Source: an uncultured Pseudomonadales bacterium (GTDB taxonomy: Bacteria; Pseudomonadota; Gammaproteobacteria; Pseudomonadales; Pseudohongiellaceae). Taken from it: a DNA stretch of 64,000 nt. Under the pieces are notes generated by a model that was given only the letters and a program-made list of their open reading frames with translations, ran no database searches and was not told where the DNA came from. Positions 48,418 through 59,403 of the stretch are shown here, one piece after another. Position 1 is the stretch's first letter. Every line of letters begins with the position of its first letter. Where the stretch lies: the NCBI GenBank assembly GCA_943842505.1, contig CALTDI010000008.1, positions 1-64,000 on the forward strand, written 5' to 3'. A program made the translations under genes and the position numbers.

Positions 48418-48729
48418 ATGCAAAATCAGCGAATCAGAATCCGCCTTAAGGCCTTCGATCACCGTCTGATTGATCAATCTACCCAAGAAATTGTTGATAC
48501 TGCCCGTCGCACTGGCGCTCAGGTCCGCGGACCTATACCACTGCCAACGAATAAGGAACGATTTACTATATTGGTTTCACCGCATGTGAACAAAGATGCG
48601 CGAGACCAATATGAAATTCGCACCCATAAGCGATTGCTAGACATCGTGGAGCCAACCGAGAAGACGGTTGATGCCTTGATGAAACTAGATCTTGCGGCAG
48701 GTGTCGAAGTACAAATTAGTCTAGGTTAA
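48418..48729 (+). CDS. rpsJ: 30S ribosomal protein S10
   Basis: 103 residues. Contains [15 protein letters not shown] and the loop with [20 protein letters not shown]. It also partners NusB in antitermination and NusG. Unusually, an intrinsic terminator lies between it and rplC, so it may be expressed partly alone. Confidence 0.98.
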   Translation: MQNQRIRIRLKAFDHRLIDQSTQEIVDTARRTGAQVRGPIPLPTNKERFTILVSPHVNKDARDQYEIRTHKRLLDIVEPTEKTVDALMKLDLAAGVEVQISLG

Positions 48730-48779
48730 TCGCCTCCTCGAAAGGATCCGGTTTAATCAGATTAAGTTAAACATAACCA

Positions 48780-48816
48780 GGCAAAGAGCAATTCAGTCCT
48801 CTTTGCCCTTTTTTTT
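48780..48816 (+). terminator. Strong intrinsic terminator between rpsJ and rplC
   Basis: GGCAAAGAG (48780-48788) pairs perfectly with CTCTTTGCC (48799-48807), 10-nt loop, then C and eight T. It is as strong as the terminators at real operon ends in this window, yet it is inside the S10 operon. Confidence 0.85.
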
Positions 48817-48923
48817 AAAGATTTGGCGCACTGATATATCTGCTACCCCTGCGGTGGCGAACATAGTGTAACGCGTCAGCGGCCATAGCGGGTTTAGCCC
48901 CTTGCACGATGAGGTCTAATATA

Positions 48924-49574
48924 ATGTCGATTGGTTTAGTCGGTAGAAAAAGCGGTATGACCCGCGTTTTCACTGAAGAGGGTACATCTGTCCCCGTTAC
49001 GGTTGTGGAAGTCCAACCTAACCGGGTCACGCAAGTTAAAACTCCCGATGTTGACGGCTATAGCGCTATTCAGGTTACTACTGGATCGCGTCGTGCTTCG
49101 CGTGTGACAAAGGGTATGGCTGGTCATTTCGCCAAGGCAAGCACTGAAGCCGGTTCTGGTCTTTGGGAGTTACGTACAGACGAAACTGCCGAGATCGAAA
49201 TGGGTAGCGAGATCAAGGTTGATCAGTTCGAAGTTGGCCAGATGGTAGACGTAACTGGCACTTCGAAAGGTAAAGGTTTTCAGGGCGGCGTTAAGCGACA
49301 TAATTTCCAAATGCAGGACGCCACCCACGGTAACTCTCTATCTCACCGTGCGCCTGGCTCTATTGGCCAGTGTCAGACACCAGGTCGAGTATGGAAGGGA
49401 AAGAAAATGGCAGGTCAGATGGGTAATGTTAGACATACTACCCAGTCTCTAGAAATCATAAGAGTCGATATGGAAAACAATCTTCTTCTTATTAAAGGTG
49501 CACTGCCAGGTGCTACCGGTTCAGATGTAATCGTTCGTCCAGCCGTCAAGACTAAAACTAAGGCTAAGGGGTAA
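48924..49574 (+). CDS. rplC: 50S ribosomal protein L3
   Basis: 216 residues, start [16 protein letters not shown] preceded by GAGGT; an ATG five codons upstream is less suitable. Glutamine target of PrmB in the stretch [19 protein letters not shown] is present. The Lys-rich tail (KTKTKAKG) extends it slightly over the E. coli length (209). rplD begins 3 bp later. Confidence 0.97.
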   Translation: MSIGLVGRKSGMTRVFTEEGTSVPVTVVEVQPNRVTQVKTPDVDGYSAIQVTTGSRRASRVTKGMAGHFAKASTEAGSGLWELRTDETAEIEMGSEIKVDQFEVGQMVDVTGTSKGKGFQGGVKRHNFQMQDATHGNSLSHRAPGSIGQCQTPGRVWKGKKMAGQMGNVRHTTQSLEIIRVDMENNLLLIKGALPGATGSDVIVRPAVKTKTKAKG

Positions 49575-49577
49575 GCA

Positions 49578-50198
49578 ATGGAATTAAATCTTGCATTGCC
49601 CGGCAAGAAGACGGGCAAAGAAACAGTTTCACTCTCAGATGAGTCCTTCGGTAAGGAATATAACGAGCCTCTAGTCCATCAGAGCGTTGTGACTTATATG
49701 GCTGGCGCCAGACAGGGTTCTGTAAAGCAGAAAACTCGCTCTGAGGTTCGCGGAGGCGGTCGTAAGCCTTGGCGTCAAAAGGGTACTGGCCGAGCTCGAG
49801 CTGGAACCATCCGATCCCCAATCTGGCGCGGCGGCGGTGTTACATTTGCTGCGCGTCCTGCAGATCACACGAAAAAACTAAATAAGAAAATGTATCGCGG
49901 CGCGATGCAATGCATTCTGTCTGAGCTTATTCGTCAAGACAGACTGTTTGCGGTTAACGAATTTGCACTGGATTCACATAAGACTGCTGCACTCGTTACT
50001 AAGCTAAAAGAATTTGAATTAGATAACGTTCTCATTATTTCCGATCAAGTGGAAAAGAATTTGTATCTTGCGGCTCGCAACCTACACAAGGTTGATGTGC
50101 TGGATGTTACAGGTATCGATCCTGTTAGCCTGATCGGATTCGATAATGTGATTATTACTGTCTCCGCGTTAAAGAAAGTAGAGGAGATGTTGTCATGA
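49578..50198 (+). CDS. rplD: 50S ribosomal protein L4
   Basis: 206 residues. The long tunnel loop with [19 protein letters not shown] is typical. In E. coli L4 represses the S10 operon; the leader it acts on is not recognisable here. Overlaps rplW by 4 bases (ATGA). Confidence 0.97.
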   Translation: MELNLALPGKKTGKETVSLSDESFGKEYNEPLVHQSVVTYMAGARQGSVKQKTRSEVRGGGRKPWRQKGTGRARAGTIRSPIWRGGGVTFAARPADHTKKLNKKMYRGAMQCILSELIRQDRLFAVNEFALDSHKTAALVTKLKEFELDNVLIISDQVEKNLYLAARNLHKVDVLDVTGIDPVSLIGFDNVIITVSALKKVEEMLS

Positions 50199-50494
50199 AC
50201 GTTGAAAGAATCTACTCAGTAATCCTTGGGCCACACGTATCTGAAAAGACCACCATTATGGGTGAGCTTAACAATCAGTACGCGTTCAAGGTTTCTACTG
50301 ATGCAACAAAATCAGAGATCAAGACAGCCGTAGAGACAATATTTAATGTTGTCGTTGCTGACTTGCAAGTGCTAGTGGTTAAAGGAAAGACCAAGCGCAC
50401 TCCTAAGGGAAAAATTAGACGTCGTTCAGATTGGAAGAAGGCGTATGTCAGACTTGAAGCGGGTCATGAAATTGACTTCGCGGACATAGGCTAA
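50195..50494 (+). CDS. rplW: 50S ribosomal protein L23
   Basis: 99 residues. Docking site for trigger factor and SRP at the tunnel exit. Family pattern [12 protein letters not shown] and [20 protein letters not shown]. Overlaps rplD by 4 bases, so translation is coupled. Confidence 0.97.
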   Translation: MNVERIYSVILGPHVSEKTTIMGELNNQYAFKVSTDATKSEIKTAVETIFNVVVADLQVLVVKGKTKRTPKGKIRRRSDWKKAYVRLEAGHEIDFADIG

Positions 50495-50513
50495 AGGGAT
50501 AAAGGGGTAAGTC

Positions 50514-51344
50514 ATGCCAGTAGTTAAGTGTAAACCTACTTCACCAGGGCGTCGTTTCGTCGTCAAGGTTGTTCATCCCGATCTGCATAAGGGCGAGCCT
50601 TATGCGCCTCTGACTGCGGCAAAATCTAAGTCAGGCGGCAGAAATAATAGAGGTCGAATCACCACGCGTCACATTGGTGGTGGGCACAAACAGAAGTATC
50701 GCATCATCGATTTCAAGCGCAACAAAGATGCAATCGAAGCGAAAGTTGAGCGTTTGGAATACGATCCAAACAGATCTGCAAATATTGCTCTGTTGCTTTA
50801 CGCAGACGGCGAGCGTCGTTACATCATCGCTCCTGGCAAGGTAAAAGCTGGCGACGCGGTAATGTCTGGCGAAGAAGCAGCGATCAAAGTTGGTAACTGC
50901 TTGCCGCTAAGAAATATACCACTAGGTAGCACGGTACATTGCTGCGAATTGAAGCCTGGCAAGGGTGCGCAAATCGCGCGCAGTGCCGGTACTTCCTTGC
51001 AGTTGGTTGCACGTGAAGGTAACTACGCAACTCTTAGGCTTCGCTCTGGCGAAATGCGTAAGGTGTTGAGTGATTGTCGTGCAACGCTAGGTGAAGTGTC
51101 TAACTCGGAGCACTCACTACGCTCACTCGGTAAAGCGGGCGCCAAGCGATGGAGAGGAGTAAGACCTACAGTTCGTGGTGTTGCCATGAACCCGGTAGAT
51201 CACCCGCACGGCGGTGGTGAAGGAAGAACATCAGGTGGTCGTCACCCTGTATCACCTTGGGGTACGAAGACTAAAGGTTTTAAAACCAGAACTAACAAGC
51301 GTACGAATAACATGATTGTTCGTCGCAGAAATTCAAGCCGCTAA
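50514..51344 (+). CDS. rplB: 50S ribosomal protein L2
   Basis: 276 residues. Near the peptidyl transferase centre; the conserved His in [13 protein letters not shown] is present. [18 protein letters not shown] is also typical. 23 bp before rpsS. Confidence 0.98.
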   Translation: MPVVKCKPTSPGRRFVVKVVHPDLHKGEPYAPLTAAKSKSGGRNNRGRITTRHIGGGHKQKYRIIDFKRNKDAIEAKVERLEYDPNRSANIALLLYADGERRYIIAPGKVKAGDAVMSGEEAAIKVGNCLPLRNIPLGSTVHCCELKPGKGAQIARSAGTSLQLVAREGNYATLRLRSGEMRKVLSDCRATLGEVSNSEHSLRSLGKAGAKRWRGVRPTVRGVAMNPVDHPHGGGEGRTSGGRHPVSPWGTKTKGFKTRTNKRTNNMIVRRRNSSR

Positions 51345-51367
51345 GGCTTCAGTAGAGGTATTCACTA

Positions 51368-51640
51368 GTGCCACGTTCGTTAAAAAAAGGTCCATTCATC
51401 GATCTTCATCTTATGAAGAAAGTGCAGGCCGCATCAGATTGCAACGACAAGCGTCCAATTAAAACTTGGTCACGACGTTCAATGGTTTCTCCGGACATGA
51501 TTGGTCTGACTATCGCTGTCCATAATGGGCGTCAGCACATACCAGTCTTCGTGAATGAGGATATGGTTGGTCATAAGCTGGGTGAGTTCTCAGTAACTCG
51601 CACTTATCGCGGTCATACTGCTGATAAGAAGGCTAAGTAA
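51368..51640 (+). CDS. rpsS: 30S ribosomal protein S19
   Basis: 90 residues with a GTG start. [17 protein letters not shown] and [15 protein letters not shown] are conserved. Slots next to S13 in the head of the 30S subunit. Confidence 0.97.
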   Translation: MPRSLKKGPFIDLHLMKKVQAASDCNDKRPIKTWSRRSMVSPDMIGLTIAVHNGRQHIPVFVNEDMVGHKLGEFSVTRTYRGHTADKKAK

Positions 51641-51653
51641 CTAGGGGGCTGCA

Positions 51654-51986
51654 ATGGAAGTTTTAGCAAGATTAAAAGGTGCACGTCTCTCCGCTCAAAA
51701 AGCGAGACTTGTAGCTGATCAAATTCGCGGCAAGGCAGTAGAAGAAGCCCTGTTGGTGCTGTCGTACAGCCCAAAGAAAGGCGCCGCAATTATTAAGAAA
51801 GTGTTGAATTCGGCAATTGCCAATGCGGAGCACAACGAAGGTGCTGACGTAGATGAATTGAAAGTATCAACGATTATGGTTGATGAAGGCATGACAATGA
51901 AACGCATTATGCCAAGAGCAAAGGGTCGCGCTGATCGAATTCTTAAGCGTTCATGTCACATAACAATCACAGTCGCAGATAGCTAG
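51654..51986 (+). CDS. rplV: 50S ribosomal protein L22
   Basis: 110 residues. Beta-hairpin tip [18 protein letters not shown] lines the exit tunnel, wild-type for macrolide sensitivity in length. Gap to rpsS 13 bp, to rpsC 9 bp. Confidence 0.97.
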   Translation: MEVLARLKGARLSAQKARLVADQIRGKAVEEALLVLSYSPKKGAAIIKKVLNSAIANAEHNEGADVDELKVSTIMVDEGMTMKRIMPRAKGRADRILKRSCHITITVADS

Positions 51987-51995
51987 GAGTATCGG

Positions 51996-52673
51996 ATGGG
52001 TCAAAAAGTACATCCAACTGGAATTCGACTTGGCATAGTCAAGAAGCACACTTCTGTGTGGTATGCCGAGGGTAGAGAATACGCAGAAAACTTATTCGTT
52101 GATCTTCAGGTTAGAGATTTCATCAAGAAGAAGTTGGCGAGCGCGTCTGTTTCCAGAGTTGAAATAGAGCGTCCTGCACAAACAGCAAAGATCACGATCT
52201 ACACTGCGCGACCAGGTATCGTGATTGGCAAGAAAGGTGAAGATGTAGAATCTCTTCGCAATTTATTGACTGCAAAAATGGGTATACCAGTGCAGATCAA
52301 TATTGAAGAAATTCGCAAGCCTGACCTAGATGCACAATTGGTAGCAGATGGTGTTGCTTCTCAGTTAGAGCGTCGCGTCATGTTTCGTCGAGCGATGAAG
52401 CGTGCTGTACAGAATGCAATGCGTCAGGGTGCTGAAGGCATTAAGATTCAAGTCGGTGGTCGTTTAGGTGGTGCAGAGATCGCGCGATCTGAGTGGTACC
52501 GAGAAGGCCGGGTGCCTCTGCATACATTGAGAGCAGACATCGATTACGCAACGTGTGAAGCAAGTACAACATATGGCTTGATCGGCGTTAAAGTTTGGAT
52601 ATTTAAAGGTGAGGTTTTGGATCTGGACGAGGCGATTGTGCCTGCTGCTCCTGCTAAATCCAACCAGGGGTAA
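51996..52673 (+). CDS. rpsC: 30S ribosomal protein S3
   Basis: 225 residues. KH domain with [13 protein letters not shown] and mRNA-entry region [20 protein letters not shown]. Ends slightly earlier than the E. coli protein (233). Confidence 0.97.
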   Translation: MGQKVHPTGIRLGIVKKHTSVWYAEGREYAENLFVDLQVRDFIKKKLASASVSRVEIERPAQTAKITIYTARPGIVIGKKGEDVESLRNLLTAKMGIPVQINIEEIRKPDLDAQLVADGVASQLERRVMFRRAMKRAVQNAMRQGAEGIKIQVGGRLGGAEIARSEWYREGRVPLHTLRADIDYATCEASTTYGLIGVKVWIFKGEVLDLDEAIVPAAPAKSNQG

Positions 52674-52679
52674 AGAGAC

Positions 52680-53093
52680 GTGTTACAACCAAAGCGTACA
52701 AAATTTCGCAAAATGATGAAGGGACGCAATCGTGGTCTCTCGCATAGAGGTAGCAACGTAGATTTTGGTGAATACGGTTTGAAAGCTGTATCACGTGGAA
52801 GATTGACTGCTCGCCAAATCGAAGCTGCTCGTAGAGCAATGACTAGACACGTAAAACGTGGCGGAAAGATTTGGATTCGAGTGTTTCCTGACAAGCCTAT
52901 TACGCAGAAGCCTCTAGAAGTAAGACAGGGTAAAGGTAAGGGTAATGTTGAGTACTGGGTAGCCCAGATTCAGCCAGGACGAATTATGTTTGAAATGGAA
53001 GGTGTAGAGGAAAGCATGGCTAGAGAAGCCTTCGATTTGGCGGCTGCCAAATTGCCTTTCGAAACAGTCTTCGTAAAGCGGACGGTAATGTAA
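52680..53093 (+). CDS. rplP: 50S ribosomal protein L16
   Basis: 137 residues, GTG start. [18 protein letters not shown] and the [18 protein letters not shown] hydroxylation and tRNA-contact region are present. Its stop overlaps the rpmC start (taATG). Confidence 0.97.
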   Translation: MLQPKRTKFRKMMKGRNRGLSHRGSNVDFGEYGLKAVSRGRLTARQIEAARRAMTRHVKRGGKIWIRVFPDKPITQKPLEVRQGKGKGNVEYWVAQIQPGRIMFEMEGVEESMAREAFDLAAAKLPFETVFVKRTVM

Positions 53094-53290
53094 TGAAGGC
53101 CAGTGAATTGAGAGACAAGTCGGTAGAAGAGCTGCAATCGCAATTGCAGGATCTTTATAAAGATCAATTTAACTACCGTATGCAAAATGGTACTGGGCAG
53201 TTAGCCCAAGTTCACTTGATTGGTGCGGTTCGCAGGGATATTTCCCGTGTGAAAACGATTATTACCGAAAAACAGAGAAGTGGATCATAG
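53093..53290 (+). CDS. rpmC: 50S ribosomal protein L29
   Basis: 65 residues, two long helices, [12 protein letters not shown] and [11 protein letters not shown]. Located at the tunnel exit beside L23. Confidence 0.95.
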   Translation: MKASELRDKSVEELQSQLQDLYKDQFNYRMQNGTGQLAQVHLIGAVRRDISRVKTIITEKQRSGS

Positions 53291-53292
53291 AT

Positions 53293-53568
53293 ATGTCGGC
53301 TACTGAAAACATTGAGAAAACTGCTAGGACGACCTCCGGTAAGGTAATCAGCAACAAGATGGATAAGTCTATCGTTGTGCTCGTAGAGCGTCGGGTTACA
53401 CACCCGGTATATGGGAAGATCATCAAGCGATCTACCAAGATTCATGCGCATGACGCAAACAATGAGTGTTTGCCGGGCGATGAAGTAACGATTCAAGAAG
53501 TGCGTCCTCTGTCCAAGACTAAGTCTTGGTCTTTGGTGTCAATAGACGAGCGGGCAGCGCAAGTTTAA
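53293..53568 (+). CDS. rpsQ: 30S ribosomal protein S17
   Basis: 91 residues: [38 protein letters not shown]. Ends the S10 operon in the E. coli scheme; 57 bp to rplN. Confidence 0.96.
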   Translation: MSATENIEKTARTTSGKVISNKMDKSIVVLVERRVTHPVYGKIIKRSTKIHAHDANNECLPGDEVTIQEVRPLSKTKSWSLVSIDERAAQV

Positions 53569-53625
53569 ATTAGATTTAGATTAAGAGTTTGCATTCGATA
53601 AGCGGATGCACGGTGGAGCGAATCG

Positions 53626-53994
53626 ATGATTCAAGTGCAGTCTTACTTAGATGTCGCGGATAACAGCGGCGCTAGACGCGTAATGTGTATCAAGGTGTTG
53701 GGCGGTTCCCATCGTCGTTACGCTCGCATTGGCGACATAATCAAAGTTACCGTTAAGGAAGCGATTCCGCGCGGTAAAGTGAAGAAGGGCCAGGTATTGA
53801 CGGCGTTGGTAGTACGCACCAAGAAAGGTGTTCGTCGCGGTGATGGTTCACAAATTCGTTTCGACGACAATGCCGCCATTCTATTGAATGCGCAGCAAGC
53901 GCCTATCGGTACCCGTGTTTTCGGTCCGGTTACTAGAGAGCTGCGAAACGAAAAATTTATGCGAATTATTTCATTGGCGCCAGAAGTACTTTAG
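53626..53994 (+). CDS. rplN: 50S ribosomal protein L14
   Basis: 122 residues. [18 protein letters not shown] and [20 protein letters not shown] are conserved. First gene of the spc operon; part of an intersubunit bridge and RsfS silencing site. Confidence 0.97.
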   Translation: MIQVQSYLDVADNSGARRVMCIKVLGGSHRRYARIGDIIKVTVKEAIPRGKVKKGQVLTALVVRTKKGVRRGDGSQIRFDDNAAILLNAQQAPIGTRVFGPVTRELRNEKFMRIISLAPEVL

Positions 53995-54074
53995 GCGCTG
54001 ATAGATTCGATTTTTTGCGGCAACCCAATAGAGTTAACGTAAACAAGATAGAGTTATAGAGGCAAGGGCAGGAA

Positions 54075-54389
54075 ATGCGCAAACTTAAACGTGATGATGA
54101 AGTGATAGTAATCACTGGCAAAGACAAGGGTAAACGCGGAACTATTTCCCGTCTCGTTGGCGCTGATCGAGTTATGGTTCATGGTGTGAATATGGTTAAG
54201 CGTCACACTAAGCCGAATCCTAACGCTGGTCAGCCAGGTGGAATTGTTGAGAAAGAGGCAGCGCTTAGTATTTCGAACGTTGCTATTTTTAATCCTGAGA
54301 CTAACAAGGCAGACCGCGTTGGTATTCAGGTGCTTGAAGACGGTGCTAAGAAGCGTGTCTTTAAGTCAAACGGTCAGGATATAGATTAA
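54075..54389 (+). CDS. rplX: 50S ribosomal protein L24
   Basis: 104 residues; KOW motif [18 protein letters not shown]. Assembly initiator of the large subunit. 11-20 bp to rplE. Confidence 0.96.
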   Translation: MRKLKRDDEVIVITGKDKGKRGTISRLVGADRVMVHGVNMVKRHTKPNPNAGQPGGIVEKEAALSISNVAIFNPETNKADRVGIQVLEDGAKKRVFKSNGQDID

Positions 54390-54408
54390 TAACGGTAGGT
54401 TGCCAAGC

Positions 54409-55056
54409 ATGGCTCAGTTAAGAGAGTTTTACAGAAAAGAAGTGGTACCAGTTCTAACCGAGAAATTCGGTTATGACAATCCAATGCGCGTGCCTAAGAT
54501 TACTAAGGTTGTGCTGAATATGGGTGTTGGTGAGGCATTGACAGACAAGAAGATTCTTGAAAATGCTGCCGGCGATTTGACTCAGATCAGTGGCCAGAAA
54601 GTAGTGATCACCAAGGCAAGAAAATCAATCGCTGGATTTAAGGTTCGTGAAGGCTGGCCAGTAGGTTGTAAGGTTACTCTTCGTGGCGAGCGTATGTATG
54701 ACTTCCTGGAAAGGCTGGTTGATATCGCTATCCCGCGTATTAGGGATTTTCGCGGCTTGAACCCTAAGTCTTTCGACGGTCGTGGCAACTATGCCATGGG
54801 CGTTACCGAACAGATTATCTTTCCAGAGATCGACTACGACAAGATCGATACTTTGCGTGGACTGGATATTGCTATTACTACAACTGCAGCGAGTGATGAC
54901 GAAGGTCGTGCACTGCTGGCAGCGATGCGCTTTCCGTTCAGAGGCTCCGTGCCTGCCGCGGAAAGTGTTAAGGCAGCGGCGCCAGCTGAAGAAGTAGTTG
55001 AAGAAACACCTGCAGCGGAAGACGCGCCTGCAACTAATGAGGAAAAGGACTCTTAA
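54409..55056 (+). CDS. rplE: 50S ribosomal protein L5 with acidic C-terminal tail
   Basis: 215 residues from the ATG at 54409 (preceded by GTAGGTTGCC). Residues 1-179 are a normal L5 ([40 protein letters not shown]), ending at the family's usual length with AAMRFPFR. An additional ~34-residue tail rich in Ala, Glu, Pro and Val follows, an acidic, probably disordered extension absent from E. coli L5. No frameshift is needed to explain it, since rpsN begins 2 bp after the stop. Confidence 0.96.
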   Translation: MAQLREFYRKEVVPVLTEKFGYDNPMRVPKITKVVLNMGVGEALTDKKILENAAGDLTQISGQKVVITKARKSIAGFKVREGWPVGCKVTLRGERMYDFLERLVDIAIPRIRDFRGLNPKSFDGRGNYAMGVTEQIIFPEIDYDKIDTLRGLDIAITTTAASDDEGRALLAAMRFPFRGSVPAAESVKAAAPAEEVVEETPAAEDAPATNEEKDS

Positions 55057-55058
55057 TA

Positions 55059-55364
55059 ATGGCTAAGACTTCAATGATAGCTAGAGAGAACAAGCGCACT
55101 AAGATGGTAGAGCGATTTGCTGCCAAGCGTGCTGCAATTAAAGCTGTTCTCAAAGATGACAATGCTAGTGATGATGAAAAATGGGAAGCCCAGGTCAAGT
55201 TGCAGAAGATGCCTCGTGATGCGAGCCCTTCTCGTCAGCGTCGTAGATGTCGAATTACAGGCCGGCCTCACGGTGTGTATCGTAAATTTGGTTTGTGCCG
55301 TAATAAGTTGCGCGAAGCAGCGATGCGCGGTGATGTGCCTGGTTTAACCAAGGCCAGCTGGTAG
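55059..55364 (+). CDS. rpsN: 30S ribosomal protein S14
   Basis: 101 residues, the long zinc-free form (no CxxC pairs). [19 protein letters not shown] and [20 protein letters not shown] are typical. Confidence 0.97.
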   Translation: MAKTSMIARENKRTKMVERFAAKRAAIKAVLKDDNASDDEKWEAQVKLQKMPRDASPSRQRRRCRITGRPHGVYRKFGLCRNKLREAAMRGDVPGLTKASW

Positions 55365-55377
55365 TCGGAGAAGAAAC

Positions 55378-55773
55378 ATGAGCATGTCAGATCCAATAGC
55401 AGATCTATTAACTCGTATTCGTAATGCGCAGATGGCGAAATTGCCAACGGTTGTAATGCCTTCTTCGAAGATTAAGGTTGCGATCGCAAAAGTATTACAG
55501 GACGAAGGTTATATCACCGGTTATAGCGTTAATGAAAACGATGGAAAGCCAACACTCGATATCGAGCTGAAATATTTTCAGGGCAAAGCTGTAATCGAAG
55601 AAATTAAGCGAGCAAGCCGTCCAGGCCTGCGAAGCTATAAGGGTAAAGAAGATTTACCTAAAGTTAGAGCCGGTTTGGGCATCTCAATCTTGTCCACTAA
55701 CAAAGGCCTTATGACTGAAACGCAAGCACGAGCTGCCGGACTTGGTGGTGAGGTTCTTTGCACAGTTTTCTAA
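55378..55773 (+). CDS. rpsH: 30S ribosomal protein S8
   Basis: 131 residues. [17 protein letters not shown] and [20 protein letters not shown]. Binds the central domain of 16S rRNA and in E. coli represses the spc operon at rplE. Confidence 0.97.
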   Translation: MSMSDPIADLLTRIRNAQMAKLPTVVMPSSKIKVAIAKVLQDEGYITGYSVNENDGKPTLDIELKYFQGKAVIEEIKRASRPGLRSYKGKEDLPKVRAGLGISILSTNKGLMTETQARAAGLGGEVLCTVF

Positions 55774-55838
55774 TTGGTGTTGATACTCGATCTGAAGTCT
55801 CGTTAAGAGAAAGCTAAGGTCGTCAATAGAGCAATATT

Positions 55839-56372
55839 ATGTCCAGAGTAGCGAATAGCCCGGTAGAGATACCTAAAGGCGTAGAAACAAACCTTAGCGA
55901 TACCGAGATATCGGTAAAAGGCAGCAAGGGAAACCTGAACCTGGTCTTGCACAGCTCAGTAGCTGTTGCACAGGACGGAGAGACTCTTAACATCTCCGCT
56001 AAAGACGGTTCACGGCAGGCAAATGCCATGGCTGGTACTTTTCGCTCGCTAATCAACAACATGTGCGTTGGTGTTAGCCAGGGCTTTGAAAAAAAACTAG
56101 AGCTTCAGGGCGTTGGTTATAGAGCCAAGGCCGAGGGTAAGAAAATAAATATCACTGTTGGATATTCTCACCCGATTAACTATGAGCTACCAGAAGGCGT
56201 AACAGCTGACACTCCTTCGCAAACAGAAATCGTGATCACCGGTGCTGACAAGCAGCTCGTGGGTCAAGTCGCTGCGGAAATCAGAGATTTTCGTCCACCT
56301 GAGCCTTATAAGGGTAAGGGAATTCGCTACGTTGATGAACGTGTATTTAGAAAAGAAGCGAAGAAGAAATAG
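55839..56372 (+). CDS. rplF: 50S ribosomal protein L6
   Basis: 177 residues. Two repeated domains; ends with [20 protein letters not shown]. 66 bp after rpsH. Confidence 0.97.
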   Translation: MSRVANSPVEIPKGVETNLSDTEISVKGSKGNLNLVLHSSVAVAQDGETLNISAKDGSRQANAMAGTFRSLINNMCVGVSQGFEKKLELQGVGYRAKAEGKKINITVGYSHPINYELPEGVTADTPSQTEIVITGADKQLVGQVAAEIRDFRPPEPYKGKGIRYVDERVFRKEAKKK

Positions 56373-56383
56373 GGCACAAAGAT

Positions 56384-56735
56384 ATGAACGTTAAAAAAGT
56401 CGCTCGTATTAGACGAGCAAAGAGAGCCAGAGCAAAGATTAGCGAATTACGCATGAACAGATTGTGTGTATATCGCTCGCCTAGACATATCTATGCGCAA
56501 GTAATCGCGCCTACTGGTGACGTAATTTTGGCCTCGGCATCTACTGTTGAAAAAGATGCGCGTGGCGGAAAGACTGGCAATGTCGATGCAGCTGGCAAAG
56601 TCGGAAAATTAATCGCTGAACGAGCTAAAGCAGCTGGCATTGAGAAAAGTCGCTTTTGATCGTTCAGGTTATGCCTATCACGGCCGCATAAAGGCATTAG
56701 CCGAAGCAGCTCGTGAAGGCGGATTAGAATTTTAA
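56384..56735 (+). CDS. rplR: 50S ribosomal protein L18, reading frame broken by one extra base
   Basis: 116 residues when repaired (usual 117). The frame as given stops after GIEKSRF; deleting one A from AAAA at 56645-56648 restores [20 protein letters not shown] to the end at 56735. L18 carries 5S rRNA to the central protuberance. As with rplK and rplA, an extra base in a homopolymer in an essential gene is best taken as a sequence error. Confidence 0.9.
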
Positions 56736-56747
56736 GGGTTTTGAACT

Positions 56748-57257
56748 ATGGCATATAGAGACCAGCCTGATAAGAACGAAGAGGGCATGCAGGAAAAACT
56801 GATCCAGGTTAACCGCGTAGCAAAAGTGGTTAAGGGTGGTCGGATCTTTGGTTTTACAGCGCTCACTGCAGTTGGTGACGGCAATGGCCGTATCGGCTTT
56901 GGTCGCGGTAAGGCAAGAGAAGTCCCTTTGGCGATTCAGAAGGCGATGGAAGCAGCACGCCGCAACATGATTACCGTTAATCTTGACGGCCACACTTTGC
57001 AATATCCAATTAAAGCAAAGCACGGTGCCTCCAAGGTTTATATGCAGCCAGCCTCTGAAGGTACAGGCGTAATTGCCGGTGGTGCAATGCGCGCCATCCT
57101 GGAATTAGCGGGTGTGCAGAATGTATTGGCTAAATGTTATGGCTCAACTAATCCAGTTAACGTAGTGCGAGCTACGTTTAACGGTCTACGAGACATGCGT
57201 TCGCCTGAGGATATTGCCAATAAGCGCGGCAAGTCAGTCGAAGAGATAGTGGGTTAA
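56748..57257 (+). CDS. rpsE: 30S ribosomal protein S5
   Basis: 169 residues. [20 protein letters not shown] and [20 protein letters not shown] are typical; the spectinomycin loop is unchanged in length. 12 bp after rplR. Confidence 0.97.
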   Translation: MAYRDQPDKNEEGMQEKLIQVNRVAKVVKGGRIFGFTALTAVGDGNGRIGFGRGKAREVPLAIQKAMEAARRNMITVNLDGHTLQYPIKAKHGASKVYMQPASEGTGVIAGGAMRAILELAGVQNVLAKCYGSTNPVNVVRATFNGLRDMRSPEDIANKRGKSVEEIVG

Positions 57258-57291
57258 GAACTAACTGGGTTTAGTAATAGTAGGTTTGAAA

Positions 57292-57474
57292 ATGGCGAAG
57301 AAAAATACAGTCAAAGTGACTTTAGTACGTAGCCCAATCGGCACACTTCCGAAGCACAAGCTGTGCTTGAAGGGTCTTGGCCTGCGTCGCATGAACCAAT
57401 CCGTAGAGGTGGAAGATACACCATCGGTTCGCGGGATGATTAACAAAGTTAGCTACATGGTCGCCGTAGACTAA
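57292..57474 (+). CDS. rpmD: 50S ribosomal protein L30
   Basis: 60 residues; start [17 protein letters not shown] at 57292 chosen over an ATG two codons upstream. [20 protein letters not shown] is conserved. Confidence 0.95.
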   Translation: MAKKNTVKVTLVRSPIGTLPKHKLCLKGLGLRRMNQSVEVEDTPSVRGMINKVSYMVAVD

Positions 57475-57484
57475 GGATATTGTG

Positions 57485-58039
57485 ATGGAACTAAATACAT
57501 TAAGCCCAGCTCCTGGCAGCCATAAAGCGAAGAAACGCGTAGGTCGTGGTGTCGGCAGTGGCTCTGGTAAGACTAGTGGCAGCGGTCACAAAGGTCAGAA
57601 GTCTCGCACCGGCGGTACAGTACGACCAGGTTTTGAAGGCGGTCAAATGCCTTTGCAAATGCGACTGCCTAAGTATGGCTTCAGCTCTCGCATAGCCCGT
57701 GTTTCGGCTGAGATTCGCACATCAGAATTAAACAAGCTTGATGCAGATGTTATCACTTTAGAGGTTTTGCGTAAGGCGAACCTAATTACAGCCGGCATTA
57801 AGCGCGCGAAAGTGATGCTCTCCGGTGAGGTAACCAAGGCAGTTACTCTTGAAGGCATTGGCGCAACTAAGGGTGCACGCACAGCTATCGAAGCTGCCGG
57901 TGGCAAGGTCATCGATGTCGAGGCCCCTGTTAAAGTTAAGAAGTTAGCGAAAAAAGCTGATAAGCCTGCCAAGGCAGAAAAGAAGAAGCCTGCTAAAGCT
58001 GCAGCGGCTGCGGATGACGTGCCGGCAGCAGAAGAATAG
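57485..58039 (+). CDS. rplO: 50S ribosomal protein L15 with Lys/Ala-rich C-terminal tail
   Basis: 184 residues against about 144 in E. coli. The first 144 are a normal L15 ([35 protein letters not shown], ending [11 protein letters not shown]). The additional ~35 residues are mostly Lys, Ala and Pro and end in acidic [10 protein letters not shown]. The tail resembles histone-like or linker sequence and is likely disordered. ATG at 57485 is used; a GTG one codon earlier is not. Confidence 0.96.
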   Translation: MELNTLSPAPGSHKAKKRVGRGVGSGSGKTSGSGHKGQKSRTGGTVRPGFEGGQMPLQMRLPKYGFSSRIARVSAEIRTSELNKLDADVITLEVLRKANLITAGIKRAKVMLSGEVTKAVTLEGIGATKGARTAIEAAGGKVIDVEAPVKVKKLAKKADKPAKAEKKKPAKAAAAADDVPAAEE

Positions 58040-58069
58040 AGCCGATAAGCGGACTAACAAAGAAAAGTA

Positions 58070-59395
58070 ATGGCAAATAAACCAAACATAAATCCAGAAA
58101 ACATAGGCGCGGGACTCGGCGAGCTCAAGTCACGCCTGCTGTTTCTATTGTTTGCCATATTCGTCTATCGAGTTGGTACACATATACCTGTGCCTGGAAT
58201 AGATCCATTACAGTTGGCTTCCTTCTTTTCAGCACAGGAAGGCACCTTCACTGACATGATCAATATGTTCGGTGGCGGGGCGTTAGAGCGAATGAGCATC
58301 CTGGCTCTGGGTATCATGCCTTATATTTCTGCCTCGATTATAATGCAGCTGCTTTCTGCCGTGAGCCCACAGCTGGATCAGTTGAAGAAAGAGGGCGAGT
58401 CGGGTCGCCGCAAGATTTCACAATACACGCGTTATGGTGCTTTGGTTCTGGCAACAGTGCAGGGCACTGGTATGACAGTCGGGTTGCTAGCTCCTATGGC
58501 TTACGCCCCCGGTCTGGCATTCAATATTACAGCGATCGTATCCCTGGTTACAGGCGCGATGTTCCTAATGTGGCTAGGTGAACAGATTACAGAGAAAGGA
58601 ATCGGTAACGGTATATCCATGCTGATTTTCGCCGGAATTGTTGCGGGTTTTCCTGCCGCGATCGGCACCTCGCTGACGCAGGCCTATGAAGGCCAGATCA
58701 ATGGCGTTCTTCTGCTAGTCGTTGGCTTGATAGCGATCGGCGTTATCGCCTGCATCGTCTACATCGAGCGAGCACAGCGACGTATAACGGTTAACTATGC
58801 GAAGCGCCAGCAAGGCAGGAAGATGTATCAGGCTCAAGCCAGTCATCTTCCCCTTAAGATTAATATGGCGGGCGTTATACCGGCAATTTTTGCCAGCAGT
58901 ATCTTATTATTCCCTGCCAGTATCGCTAACTGGTTTGGGCAGGCTGAGGGTTCGGAATGGTTACAGGAGTTAGCCTTCCTGATCGGTCCTGGGCAGCCTC
59001 TGTACATCATTATATTTAGCGCGATGATTATATTCTTCTGCTTTTTCTATACGGCATTGGTTTTTAATCCTCGTGATGTTGCCGAGAATTTGAAGCGCTC
59101 GAGTGCTTTTATTCCAGGTATTCGGCCAGGCGAGCAAACCGCGAAGTATATCGACGGTGTAATCACCAGGCTCACTATGTTCGGTGCTGTATACATCACT
59201 CTTGTGTGTTTGTTACCGAATTTTATGCAAATGTTTGCCAATGTGCCGTTTAACTTAGGTGGCACGGCGCTGTTGATTTCGGTCGTTGTAACCATGGACT
59301 TCTGGTCCCAAGTACAGTCGCACCTAATGTCTCATCAATATGATTCACTGATGAAGAAGTCGAAGCTTGGCAATTACGGACGTAGCGGTATTTAG
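58070..59395 (+). CDS. secY: Protein translocase subunit SecY
   Basis: 441 residues, ten membrane helices. Channel core of SecYEG. Conserved [14 protein letters not shown]-type start (here [13 protein letters not shown]), [14 protein letters not shown] and the cytoplasmic loop [22 protein letters not shown]. An inverted-repeat element begins 9 bp after the stop. Confidence 0.97.
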   Translation: MANKPNINPENIGAGLGELKSRLLFLLFAIFVYRVGTHIPVPGIDPLQLASFFSAQEGTFTDMINMFGGGALERMSILALGIMPYISASIIMQLLSAVSPQLDQLKKEGESGRRKISQYTRYGALVLATVQGTGMTVGLLAPMAYAPGLAFNITAIVSLVTGAMFLMWLGEQITEKGIGNGISMLIFAGIVAGFPAAIGTSLTQAYEGQINGVLLLVVGLIAIGVIACIVYIERAQRRITVNYAKRQQGRKMYQAQASHLPLKINMAGVIPAIFASSILLFPASIANWFGQAEGSEWLQELAFLIGPGQPLYIIIFSAMIIFFCFFYTALVFNPRDVAENLKRSSAFIPGIRPGEQTAKYIDGVITRLTMFGAVYITLVCLLPNFMQMFANVPFNLGGTALLISVVVTMDFWSQVQSHLMSHQYDSLMKKSKLGNYGRSGI

Positions 59396-59403
59396 GAATA
59401 CGT

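Noticed and set aside
48817-48923. A promoter for rplC at TTGCAC...TAATAT just before the start codon
   Set aside because: Spacing between the boxes is about 9 bp, too short, and the -10 box would touch the start codon.
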